The notes beneath the pieces were generated by a model. The model saw only the letters and a program-made list of their open reading frames with translations, did not search any database and was not told the DNA's origin. This document shows, one piece after another, positions 25,067 through 32,157 of a DNA stretch of 32,157 nt. The translations under genes were made by a program, and so were the position numbers. Positions within the stretch are counted from its first letter, which is position 1. Every line of letters begins with the position of its first letter. Where the stretch lies: positions 1 through 32,157 of the forward strand of contig JAJXWH010000055.1 in NCBI GenBank assembly GCA_021781745.1. The letters are read 5' to 3'. Source of the stretch: Bacillota bacterium (GTDB taxonomy: Bacteria; Bacillota; Clostridia; Clostridiales; Clostridiaceae).

Positions 25067-25094
25067 AGAACTAAGATCAATTTTCTCAGTTCTC
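25067..25094 (-). terminator. Minus-strand hairpin with T-run, no obvious gene upstream
   Basis: AGAACTAAGA (25067-25076) pairs with TCTCAGTTCT (25085-25094), with one mismatch. On the minus strand it is followed by TTTTTTATAC. It has the form of an intrinsic terminator, but no intact minus-strand gene lies just upstream; an open stretch without a start (25129-25218) may be a gene remnant. Confidence 0.4.
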
Positions 25095-25254
25095 ATTAAT
25101 ACATTTATTTTATTCAATTTTTCTTCTTTTATTCTATCTCTTCATTAATTAGATGCCTTCTACAAATATTATTAGGACGTAAATTATCTTTTTGTATCCT
25201 TTTGTGCTTAACTGCAATAAACTATATTATAACAATTAATAGTAAGGTGGTAAA

Positions 25255-25731
25255 ATGAATCCTTTAATTAATATGCTGTTAGCTTCACTTTTTAATGGCA
25301 TGGGCGGAGGAATGCGAAATCCCATGATGGGAGGCAATCCGAACCAATCCGGCGGCATGAATCCCAACATGAACATGATGGGCGGAAATCCTCTATTAAA
25401 CATGCTTATGGGAAGTATGGGCGGCGGCATGAATAATATGAATGGCAATCCATTAATGAATATGCTGATGGGAAATATGAATGGTATGGGTAGTATGAAT
25501 AATATGAATAATGCCAATAATAATTCATTTAACAATTCCAATGCCAATGCCAATGTTAATGCTAATTCTAGTAATGCCAACAGTAATTCATTTAATAACA
25601 GTAATGGGGCTACTCCAAACTTAAATGATATTAGTTCCATTTTAAGTATGTTAATGGCAAACTCTAATAACATGGGTATGAATTCCATGAATAACAATAT
25701 GAATAGAAATTCTTATTCAAAAAAAAGATAA
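25255..25731 (+). CDS. Met/Asn/Gly-rich low-complexity protein
   Basis: This 158-aa protein starts at ATG 25255 after AAGGTGG. It is built of repeated units of the form NPLxNMLMGxM: NPLINMLLASL at the N terminus, NPLLNMLMGSMGGG near residue 43 and NPLMNMLMGNMNG near 64. An Asn/Ser/Ala-rich stretch follows (about 83-123), then a last helix, SILSMLMANSN. Methionine, glycine and asparagine dominate. The repeats look like short amphipathic helices separated by flexible linkers. No signal peptide. I do not recognise it. It is one of the few compositionally odd genes here, and the base composition of its middle is richer in GGC/GGA than its neighbours. Confidence 0.7.
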   Translation: MNPLINMLLASLFNGMGGGMRNPMMGGNPNQSGGMNPNMNMMGGNPLLNMLMGSMGGGMNNMNGNPLMNMLMGNMNGMGSMNNMNNANNNSFNNSNANANVNANSSNANSNSFNNSNGATPNLNDISSILSMLMANSNNMGMNSMNNNMNRNSYSKKR

Positions 25732-25738
25732 GGATGCC

Positions 25739-25769
25739 AATAGGCAGCTTAACTCATAAGCTGCCTATT
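25739..25769 (+). terminator. Hairpin after the Met/Asn/Gly-rich gene
   Basis: A 13-bp perfect stem, AATAGGCAGCTTA (25739-25751) with TAAGCTGCCTATT (25757-25769), has a 5-nt loop 8 bases after the stop. The following sequence TGATTATGCG lacks a strong T-run, so it may stop or only protect the transcript. Confidence 0.65.
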
Positions 25770-25801
25770 TGATTATGCGTATATACACAATATGTAAACT
25801 A

Positions 25802-26029
25802 GACTTAGATGCAATCTACCGAAATTAGAAACATTGTTGCTCCGTCAGACTATGAAAATTTCGCTGGAATGTACTAAATATTAGGTTGCATCCACACATA
25901 CTTGCTCCAAATTTCATTTGGACAAGTATGTGTGGAACAACCTAATATTAAGTACATTCAACAGCTTATTTTCAAATGCCGACTTCGCAAAAATGTTTCT
26001 TATTTCTAGTGTAGATATGCACTTAAGTC
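25802..26029 (+). repeat. Long structured palindrome, copy B
   Basis: About 228 bp form one palindrome, paired almost continuously from GACTTAGATGCAATCTAC (left) to GTAGATATGCACTTAAGTC (right). The sense (plus) strand carries ACTATGAAAATTTCGCTG in the 5' arm, AACAGCTTATTTTCAAATGC in the 3' arm and the tip CTTGCTCC...GGACAAG. Relative to copy A the inner stem differs (TTAGGTTG/CAACCTAA instead of GGAGGCTTG/CAAGCCTCC), with both sides changed so pairing is kept. It lies 70 bases after the stop of the Met/Asn/Gly-rich gene. The remaining gap to galK (26030-26452) is AT-rich, with no gene seen. Confidence 0.88.
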
Positions 26030-26451
26030 CAGTAAAAATTGTTTATATAATTTTATAATCTAAATCAGATGTCTTATACAAATATTTATTTAAGAAAAAC
26101 CAGGAATTTTCCCCCTACAACTTATCATTTTTAATTTATACTTTATCACTAGTATAAGTTTTACTTTTGTTCATGAAAACAGAAAACATTTGTTATATAG
26201 TATAATCTTAATAAGTAATTATATAGTAAGCCTTTTCTATTAATTTACTTAATTATATTTATTACTTATTGTTTGGTTTATGAATGATAGGTTACTATTT
26301 TAAGCTAATACAACTTCTATCGATACATGAATGTAAATATATACATTTATGTATTAAAGTCATTTTTATTATACTAATGTTAATTTTAATTAAAAATTAT
26401 TATTCTTTGTAATTTATTATAAAAATTTAAAATACCTATTTACTTTTTTAT

Positions 26452-26465
26452 AGTAAGCGGTTACC
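26452..26465 (+). promoter_or_regulatory. LacI-family operator or cre-like site before galK
   Basis: AGTAAGCGGTTACC contains a near-perfect inverted repeat (GTAAGCGGTTAC) around a central CG, the form bound by LacI/GalR-family repressors. It also matches the catabolite cre consensus at most positions. It ends 26 bases before the galK start and 12 bases before the ribosome site (AAGGAGG), so a bound protein could block initiation or early elongation. The galR-like gene at the end of the operon is the obvious candidate regulator; CcpA is the alternative. Confidence 0.6.
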
Positions 26466-26491
26466 ATAAAGATAAGAAGGAGGAATGAAAT

Positions 26492-27661
26492 ATGCAAGAT
26501 ATTAATTTATTAAAAAGTAATTTTACTGATTTATTTAAGAAGGACTCTGAGAATGTTTTCTTTTCACCAGGTAGAGTTAATTTAATTGGTGAGCACACAG
26601 ATTATAATGGTGGTAATGTTTTCCCTTGTGCTCTTACAATAGGAACTTATGCTTTAGTAAGAAAAAGAGAGGATAAAAAAGTTTTAGTCAGCTCTTTAAA
26701 TTTCGAAGAACTAGGCATTATAGAATTTGATCTAGAGAATATGGTTTATGAAAAGCAGCACGATTGGGCTAATTATCCTAAAGGAGTAATTAAAACTTTT
26801 GAGAATCACGGCTATAATATTTCTAATGGTTTTGAAATATTATTCTATGGAAATATCCCTAATGGATCAGGATTATCTTCTTCTGCTTCAATAGAAGTTT
26901 TAATGGGTACAATATTAAATGATTCATTTAATTTAAATATAAATATGGTAGACATAGTTAAGATGTGCCAAGAAGCTGAAAATAAGTTTATTGGAGTAAA
27001 TTGTGGAATAATGGATCAATTTGCTATTGGTATGGGAAAAGAAAATTGTGCTATTCTTTTAGATTGTAATACTTTAAAATATTCTTATAGCACCTTAGCT
27101 ATGAATGGTTACAAAATCGTAATTGCTAATACAAATAAAAAACGTGGACTCGCTGATTCTAAATATAACGAAAGACGTAGTGAGTGTGAAACTGCTTTAG
27201 CAGAAATACAGAAGATAAAAAATATAAGTGCATTAGGTGAACTTACAGAAAAAGAATTTGAAGAAATTAAATCTTGTATTTCAGATCCTATTAAGGCCAA
27301 AAGAGCTAAGCACGCAGTATATGAAAATAGAAGAACTTTAAAGGCAGTAAAGGCTTTAGAAGCTAACGACTTGGCTTTATTCGGAAAACTTATGAATGAT
27401 TCTCATATTTCTTTAAGAGATGACTATGAAGTTACAGGAATAGAATTAGATACTTTAGTTTCACTTGCTTGGGAAAGTGAAGGCGTAATCGGAGCTCGTA
27501 TGACAGGCGCTGGCTTTGGCGGATGTACAGTGAATATTGTAAAAGAGGATTGCATAGATTCATTTATAGAAAAAGTAAAAGCTGAATATACAAACAAAAT
27601 TGGATATGAACCTAGCTTCTATGTAGTTAGTATTTCAGACGGAACAAGAAAAATAAGTTAA
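26492..27661 (+). CDS. galK: Galactokinase
   Basis: This 389-aa GHMP-family enzyme phosphorylates galactose to galactose-1-phosphate with ATP. The galactokinase signature FFSPGRVNLIGEHTDYNGG (23-41), the ATP loop NIPNGSGLSSSASIE (121-135), the CGIMDQFA segment and the C-terminal MTGAGFGGC are intact. The length matches the family. AAGGAGG precedes the start. It is first in the galactose operon, directly downstream of the operator-like palindrome, and is followed by galE after 121 bases. Confidence 0.98.
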   Translation: MQDINLLKSNFTDLFKKDSENVFFSPGRVNLIGEHTDYNGGNVFPCALTIGTYALVRKREDKKVLVSSLNFEELGIIEFDLENMVYEKQHDWANYPKGVIKTFENHGYNISNGFEILFYGNIPNGSGLSSSASIEVLMGTILNDSFNLNINMVDIVKMCQEAENKFIGVNCGIMDQFAIGMGKENCAILLDCNTLKYSYSTLAMNGYKIVIANTNKKRGLADSKYNERRSECETALAEIQKIKNISALGELTEKEFEEIKSCISDPIKAKRAKHAVYENRRTLKAVKALEANDLALFGKLMNDSHISLRDDYEVTGIELDTLVSLAWESEGVIGARMTGAGFGGCTVNIVKEDCIDSFIEKVKAEYTNKIGYEPSFYVVSISDGTRKIS

Positions 27662-27782
27662 AATTTGTTTAATAAAAACTTAATTAATAAAAATATTGTT
27701 TATGAAATAGAATAAATATAGAATAAATCTAGATGAATTAATTTTCTGAGTAAATATCTATTAAAATAAAGGAGATGTTAAT

Positions 27783-28781
27783 ATGTCAATATTAGTTTGT
27801 GGTGGTGCTGGATATATTGGTTCCCATACAGTATATGAACTTATAAAACAAAACAAAGACGTTATAATAGTTGATAATTTGCAATCAGGTCATATAAAGG
27901 CTGTTCACCCAAAAGCAAAATTCTATAAAGGGGATATTCGTGACTCTGAATTTTTAGATAAAGTTTTTTCTGAAAATAATATTGAAGCTATTATACATTT
28001 TGCTGCTAATTCCTTAGTTGGCGAGAGTATGGTGAAGCCTTTACTATACTTCAATAATAATGTATATGGAATGCAAGTTTTACTTGAAAGCATGGTAAAA
28101 CACGATATAAAGAATATTGTTTTCTCTTCAACGGCAGCTGTATATGGAGAACCAAAGAAAATTCCTATCTGTGAAGACGATGAAACAAATCCTACTAACA
28201 CTTATGGTGAAACAAAATTAACTATGGAAAAAATGATGAAATGGGTTAACAAGGCTAATGGGATAAATTATGTTTCATTAAGATACTTTAATGCAGCAGG
28301 TGCTTTAGAAGATGGAAGCATCGGTGAAGACCACTCTCCTGAAAGCCACTTAATACCATTAATTCTTCAAGTTCCTCTTGGAAAAAGAGAAGCTATAACT
28401 GTTTTTGGTGAAGATTATGATACTCCTGACGGCACTTGTATAAGAGATTATATCCATGTACTTGATTTAGCTGATGCACACATTAAAGCTGTTGAGTATT
28501 TACTAAATGGTAATGAAAGTAATATCTTTAATCTAGGTAATGGTGTTGGCTTTAGCGTAAAAGAAATGATTGATTCAGCTAAGGACGCAACTAGCGAAGA
28601 AATTAACGTTGTTGTAGGCGAAAGAAGAGCTGGAGATCCTGCAAGGTTAATAGCTTCAAACGAAAAAGCACAAAAAATCCTAGGATGGATTCCTAAATAT
28701 ACTGACGTGAAGGCTATTATCAAAACAGCTTGGACATGGCACAAAAACAATCCTGATGGCTTTGAAGACAGAGAACTTTAA
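27783..28781 (+). CDS. galE: UDP-glucose 4-epimerase
   Basis: This 332-aa short-chain dehydrogenase-type epimerase interconverts UDP-galactose and UDP-glucose with bound NAD. The Rossmann motif GGAGYIGS (7-14), SSTAAVYGEP (115-124) and the catalytic YGETK (Y141, K145) are present, and LRYFNAAGA and CIRDYIHVLDLADAH are typical blocks. AAAGGAGATG lies before the start. It completes the Leloir pathway together with galK and galT. Confidence 0.98.
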   Translation: MSILVCGGAGYIGSHTVYELIKQNKDVIIVDNLQSGHIKAVHPKAKFYKGDIRDSEFLDKVFSENNIEAIIHFAANSLVGESMVKPLLYFNNNVYGMQVLLESMVKHDIKNIVFSSTAAVYGEPKKIPICEDDETNPTNTYGETKLTMEKMMKWVNKANGINYVSLRYFNAAGALEDGSIGEDHSPESHLIPLILQVPLGKREAITVFGEDYDTPDGTCIRDYIHVLDLADAHIKAVEYLLNGNESNIFNLGNGVGFSVKEMIDSAKDATSEEINVVVGERRAGDPARLIASNEKAQKILGWIPKYTDVKAIIKTAWTWHKNNPDGFEDREL

Positions 28782-28811
28782 TCAGTTATAAGTTAACAAT
28801 TCACATTTTAC

Positions 28812-28887
28812 AGTTAAGGAGGAAAAGCCTAGGGCTTTTCAAAAGAATACTTTTTAGAAATCCCCAAAAGGGATTTCAACCTTAACT
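28812..28887 (+). repeat. Two-hairpin intergenic element before galT
   Basis: An outer stem, AGTTAAGG (28812-28819) with CCTTAACT (28880-28887), encloses two hairpins: GAAAAGCCTAGGGCTTTTC (28822-28840) and GAAATCCC/GGGATTTC (28857-28877). This would form a three-way-junction RNA in the galE-galT spacer, about 28 bases before the galT start. Related pieces occur at 10021-10125 and 11175-11208, so it is probably a dispersed repeat. It may affect galT mRNA stability. Confidence 0.65.
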
Positions 28888-28914
28888 TATTACTAAGATT
28901 AAGGGGGGTTTAAC

Positions 28915-30414
28915 ATGATAAATATAAATCATGAAATAAATAGACTTATAAATTTTGCATTAAAAAAGGAACTTATAACTGCTGCCGACGTAATATATTC
29001 TACTAACATGTTACTTGGAACTCTAAATATTAATGAGTTTGAAGTTTCCGAAGTTTTTGGGGACCTTGAAACTCCAACTCCTATTTTAGAAAATATTTTA
29101 GATTACGCTTGTGAAAATCAATTAATTGAAAATACTGTAACTGAAAGAGATTTATTTGATACTGCAATTATGAATTGCGTTATGCCAAGACCTTCCGAAG
29201 TTATTAGTAAATATCATAACTTATACAATGTATCCCCGCAAAAGGCTACTGAGTACTACTACGATTTGAGCATAGCTTCCAATTATATTAGAAAAGATAG
29301 AATTGATAAGAATATAGTTTGGAAAGCACCTACCGAGTATGGTGACCTAGATATAACTATTAATTTATCAAAACCTGAAAAAGATCCAAGAGATATAGCT
29401 AAGGCTAAACTAGTTAAATCCAGCTCATATCCAAAATGTTTATTATGTAAAGAAAATGAAGGCTTTTATGGACATATAAATCATCCTGCAAGGCAAACAC
29501 ATAGAATTATACCTTTAGATTTTGATACGCAAAAATATTACTTGCAGTACTCCCCTTATACTTATTATAATGAGCATTGTATAATACTCAATAGCGAACA
29601 TATCCCTATGAAAATCAATAAAGATACTTTTAGAAATTTATTAGTATTCACAGATATACTGCCTCATTACTTTGCTGGATCAAATGCTGATTTACCTATA
29701 GTTGGCGGTTCAATACTATCTCATGATCACTATCAGGGAGGCCATTATACTTTTGCTATGGAGGAAGCTCCAGTAGAAAAGAAATATACAATTAAGAATT
29801 ACGAAGATATTGAAATAGGACGAGTTAAATGGCCTATGTCTGTCATTAGAATTTCAAGCGCTAATAAAGATAGGCTATTAGATTTAGCAGATGAAATTTT
29901 ATCTTCTTGGAGAAGTTATTCTGATGAATCTGTGGATGTAATTAGTCATACAAATGATGAACCACATAATACAATAACTCCTATTGCAAGAAAAAGAGAG
30001 AATAAGTATGAACTTGACTTAGTTCTAAGAAATAATAGAACTAGCGCTGAGCATCCTCTTGGTATTTTCCATCCTCATGATGAAGTTCATCATATTAAAA
30101 AGGAAAATATAGGTCTTATAGAAGTTATGGGTCTTGCAGTTCTTCCTGCTAGATTAAAAGATGAGTTAAATGCCCTAAAAGAATATTTAATTAATAAAAA
30201 AGCTGATATTTCAAATGATGAAGCTGTAGCAAAACACTCTGATTGGTATAAATACCTTTTAGAAAAATACCCAAATATATCTAATGAAAACGTTGATGGC
30301 ATATTAGAAGACGAAGTTGGTCTTAAATTTTTAGAAGTACTATGCCATGCTGGTGTATTCAAAAGAAATAATTTAGGATTTGCTGCTTTTGATAAATTTA
30401 TAAATATATTATAA
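28915..30414 (+). CDS. galT: Galactose-1-phosphate uridylyltransferase, class II
   Basis: This 499-aa protein has the length and sequence of the Firmicutes-type (class II) GalT rather than the about 350-aa E. coli type. It exchanges UMP between UDP-glucose and galactose-1-phosphate. CLLCKENEGFYGH, SILSHDHYQGGHYTF (H270-D271-H272-Y273-Q274, the likely nucleophile region, comparable to HPHxQ in class I) and GIFHPHDEVHHIKKENIGL are visible. The start has AAGGGGGG upstream. It is followed by galR after 12 bases. Confidence 0.97.
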   Translation: MININHEINRLINFALKKELITAADVIYSTNMLLGTLNINEFEVSEVFGDLETPTPILENILDYACENQLIENTVTERDLFDTAIMNCVMPRPSEVISKYHNLYNVSPQKATEYYYDLSIASNYIRKDRIDKNIVWKAPTEYGDLDITINLSKPEKDPRDIAKAKLVKSSSYPKCLLCKENEGFYGHINHPARQTHRIIPLDFDTQKYYLQYSPYTYYNEHCIILNSEHIPMKINKDTFRNLLVFTDILPHYFAGSNADLPIVGGSILSHDHYQGGHYTFAMEEAPVEKKYTIKNYEDIEIGRVKWPMSVIRISSANKDRLLDLADEILSSWRSYSDESVDVISHTNDEPHNTITPIARKRENKYELDLVLRNNRTSAEHPLGIFHPHDEVHHIKKENIGLIEVMGLAVLPARLKDELNALKEYLINKKADISNDEAVAKHSDWYKYLLEKYPNISNENVDGILEDEVGLKFLEVLCHAGVFKRNNLGFAAFDKFINIL

Positions 30415-30426
30415 GGTGGAGTAATT

Positions 30427-31440
30427 ATGAAAATAACCATAGTAGACGTGGCTAAAAAAGCAAATGTTTCTGTTGCAACAGTTTCAAGAGTGATGAATGG
30501 AAATTACCCCGTAAAAGAGGAAACTAGAAAGAAAGTATTAGAAGTAATAGAGGAACTTAAATATATTCCTAATATGCAAGCACGTGAACTTACGCAGCAA
30601 AAGTCTGCTACTATAGGTGTTGTGGTTCCTAGTATTAATAATATGTTTTTCCCAGAAGTTATCAACGGGATTGAAAGCAGCTTAAAGGTTAATTCTTTAT
30701 CTTTAGTTTTAGTCTGCAGTAACAATGACAGCGAAGAAGAAAAAACATGTATCAATAATTTATTATCTAGGAATGTTTCTGGAATAATAGTTATCGATCC
30801 TAGCACAGAAAATATTAAGGATAAATTTTATAACAATATTGCAAAGCAAACTCCACTTGTATTTGTAAATGGACATTCAGTATCTAATAATATTTCATCA
30901 GTAGTTAATGATGAAGCTATGGGTGCAAGTATGGCTTTAAATCACCTTATAGAAAATAATCACAAAAATATTTTATTCGTTAGAGGACGAGATAGTTATT
31001 CTTATGATATAAAAGAAAAAGTCTATAAAGAGACAATGGAAGAATTAAGAAATTATAATCCAAAAAATATTATCAACATTGGTAATGGAAATAGTAGTGA
31101 TACTGTGGACAATACTGTTAATATATTTCTTGATGTATTAACGAAATCCTCTGCAACTGCTGTTTTTGCATGTAATGATCTTATGGCAGTAGGTGTTCTT
31201 AATGCTTGTAAGAAATTAAATATTAATGTACCAAAAAAACTATCAATTATTGGGTTTGATAATATAGATTTGAGTAAATTTGTGGAACCCAAGTTAACTA
31301 CTATAGATCAAAATATGTTTCTTCTAGGATCAAATGCAGCTTCGCTTTTAATCGAGAAGATTGAATACGATAATTTACATAGTAAAAGAATAATCCTTAT
31401 GAACTCTTTAATCGAACGTGAAACTGTAAACCCAGTATAA
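30427..31440 (+). CDS. galR: LacI/GalR-family transcriptional regulator
   Basis: This 337-aa protein has an N-terminal LacI helix-turn-helix (TIVDVAKKANVSVATVSRVM, residues 3-22) and hinge (YIPNMQARELTQQKSATIG), then a periplasmic-binding-protein-like effector domain (VVVPSINNMFFPEVINGI ... FACNDLMAVGVL ... IGFDNIDLSKFVEPKLTTI). Located as the last gene of the gal operon, it most likely senses galactose or a pathway intermediate and acts at the palindrome 26452-26465. The effector and sign of control are inferred from the context. Confidence 0.92.
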   Translation: MKITIVDVAKKANVSVATVSRVMNGNYPVKEETRKKVLEVIEELKYIPNMQARELTQQKSATIGVVVPSINNMFFPEVINGIESSLKVNSLSLVLVCSNNDSEEEKTCINNLLSRNVSGIIVIDPSTENIKDKFYNNIAKQTPLVFVNGHSVSNNISSVVNDEAMGASMALNHLIENNHKNILFVRGRDSYSYDIKEKVYKETMEELRNYNPKNIINIGNGNSSDTVDNTVNIFLDVLTKSSATAVFACNDLMAVGVLNACKKLNINVPKKLSIIGFDNIDLSKFVEPKLTTIDQNMFLLGSNAASLLIEKIEYDNLHSKRIILMNSLIERETVNPV

Positions 31441-31486
31441 AATATATAAACCCTAAGTATATTAATTTTAAGTATAAATAAACCAT

Positions 31487-31620
31487 AAAATTGGCTATAT
31501 GTTCACTGTCTAGGACTATTTAAGATTATGCTAGAAAATACTAATAGAACTCCCCTCTACTAGTATGCTTTTAACAGCTTATTCTCACAGATCTTCTCAG
31601 TGAACATATAGCCAATTTTT
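31487..31620 (+). repeat. Long structured palindrome, copy E, with terminator-like end
   Basis: A perfect 22-bp outer stem begins AAAATTGGCTATATGTTCAC and pairs with a 22-base right arm (31598-31619). It encloses an imperfect inner stem and is followed by TTTTTTTGTTTTT, so it can end the gal operon transcript. The inner arms on the plus strand read GGACTATTTAAGATTATGCT and AACAGCTTATTCTCACAGAT, matching the arm-specific motifs of copies A, B and D. It is shorter than the others and has its own outer stem. It starts 46 bases after the galR stop. Confidence 0.8.
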
Positions 31621-31626
31621 TTGTTT

Positions 31627-32039
31627 TTCTCTGTTAGAGTTTAGCTCACTTTACATAGTTTTCTAATCTTTATTAGATTTCTTCCTAACTTCTACTAGAT
31701 ATCCTCCTAACTTTTAACTCAAAATTTATCACATATGACGAACAAAGTGCCTACGACACGCTCTCTCAGAGAAATTTGCCATAGATTAAATATAGCAAAT
31801 CATATTTCTTTGCACTTACTGCTACATATTTCTTGTAGAAACACAAAAAATATTAACTTTGGTCTTCACCTTTCTTCACCTTATCTTTTTAAAATCCCTC
31901 TGCTATGTATCAAAATAATGTTGTTAATTAAAGTACTACGTACAAAGTACAAGCACTTGTTAAAACGTTTCCTAAAATTACTACTTAAACGTATTTCTTA
32001 TATTTTTATTATCTCTAATATCTGATATAGCTAATATAT
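31627..32039. other. Intergenic stretch, no gene recognised
   Basis: This 413-base AT-rich stretch has frequent stops in all frames apart from one short plus-strand frame (31735-32025, 96 aa) that lacks a ribosome site and a protein-like composition. A weak cre-like sequence (TTAAAACGTTTCC near 31960) was seen, but with no gene clearly placed to use it. It could contain the 3' flank of the partial minus-strand gene at 32040. Confidence 0.4.
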
Positions 32040-32157
32040 TTAATACATATAATTTTCTATCCTTCTTACTTTATTGGTTTTAATAAATCTATCTCCATTT
32101 AACAAATTACTGAGCATTATTTGAACATAATCCAATTCTTTATCTAAATTATATAAC
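32040..32157 (-). CDS. C-terminal end of an unknown protein, cut by window edge
   Basis: On the minus strand a frame enters from the right edge, runs 38 codons without a stop and ends at TAA (32040-32042). The translated piece (LYNLDKELDYVQIMLSNLL ... FIKTNKVRRIENYMY) looks like a charged, helical protein end. It is too short to name. The call depends on an open frame and amino-acid composition only. Confidence 0.35.
   Translation of the reverse strand, partial: LYNLDKELDYVQIMLSNLLNGDRFIKTNKVRRIENYMY

Noticed and set aside
25236..25697. A 153-aa hydrophobic, Leu/Pro-rich frame opposite the Met/Asn/Gly-rich gene
   Set aside because: It is the complement of a repetitive coding region. The plus-strand frame has a proper ribosome site, a terminator after it and coherent repeat units.
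31955..31975. cre-like site TTAAAACGTTTCC
   Set aside because: The match to the consensus is weak and no suitably placed gene start uses it.
31735..32025. A 96-aa plus-strand frame after the gal operon
   Set aside because: There is no ribosome site, and the composition (many Leu, Ile, Arg, His) is typical of random AT-rich frames.

Overview
The window looks like a chromosomal segment of a low-GC, spore-forming Clostridium (sensu stricto, solventogenic group as a guess). The evidence is the very AT-rich sequence, strong GGAGG-type ribosome sites, CotF-family spore-coat genes, a SpeA-type fold-I decarboxylase and a class II (Firmicutes-type) GalT.

Region 1 (1-14602, all on the minus strand, leaving the window at base 1) is a cluster I do not recognise as a described system. 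In transcription order it encodes: a large protein that I tentatively read as a contractile-sheath-like protein; two 141-aa paralogous beta-rich proteins resembling phage/T6SS tail-tube (Hcp-like) proteins; a J-domain protein; a membrane FHA protein; a zinc-ribbon FHA protein; a membrane PP2C-like protein; a second PP2C-like protein with a TM segment, a TPR-like part and a TolA-like coiled coil; two unknown proteins (424 and 232 aa, overlapping by 4 bp); an 875-aa Hsp70-ATPase protein with no recognisable classical substrate-binding domain; a 259-aa unknown; a four-TM protein; and a truncated unknown gene. FHA plus PP2C next to tube/sheath-like genes recalls the threonine-phosphorylation control of proteobacterial T6SS. 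Here, however, no kinase is in view and both phosphatase domains have lost metal-ligand aspartates. A good sigma-A-like promoter lies at 14692-14720.

Region 2 (15053-21108, minus strand) is a polyamine operon: speD, speA-type decarboxylase, speE, a saccharopine-dehydrogenase-like carboxy(nor)spermidine dehydrogenase and nspC. It carries both the decarboxy-AdoMet route and the aspartate-semialdehyde route to spermidine-type triamines.

Region 3 (21400-25731) holds small unlinked genes: an HD-domain protein, a DUF3892-like protein, a HAD phosphatase, two small spore-coat proteins (plus strand), a membrane-anchored unknown and a Met/Asn/Gly-rich low-complexity protein.

Region 4 (26492-31440, plus strand) is a Leloir galactose operon galK-galE-galT-galR, with a LacI-family operator/cre-like palindrome just before galK.

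The most striking non-coding signal is a family of 130-230 bp long imperfect palindromes (1881-2073, 16427-16645, 25802-26029, 31487-31620). Each lies within about 75 bases downstream of a stop codon, in the same orientation relative to the upstream gene, with conserved arm-specific motifs and compensating differences between arms. A second type of long palindrome (12238-12425) separates the sheath-like and tube-like genes, and a smaller two-hairpin repeat occurs at 28812-28887 and, degenerate, near 10021-10125.
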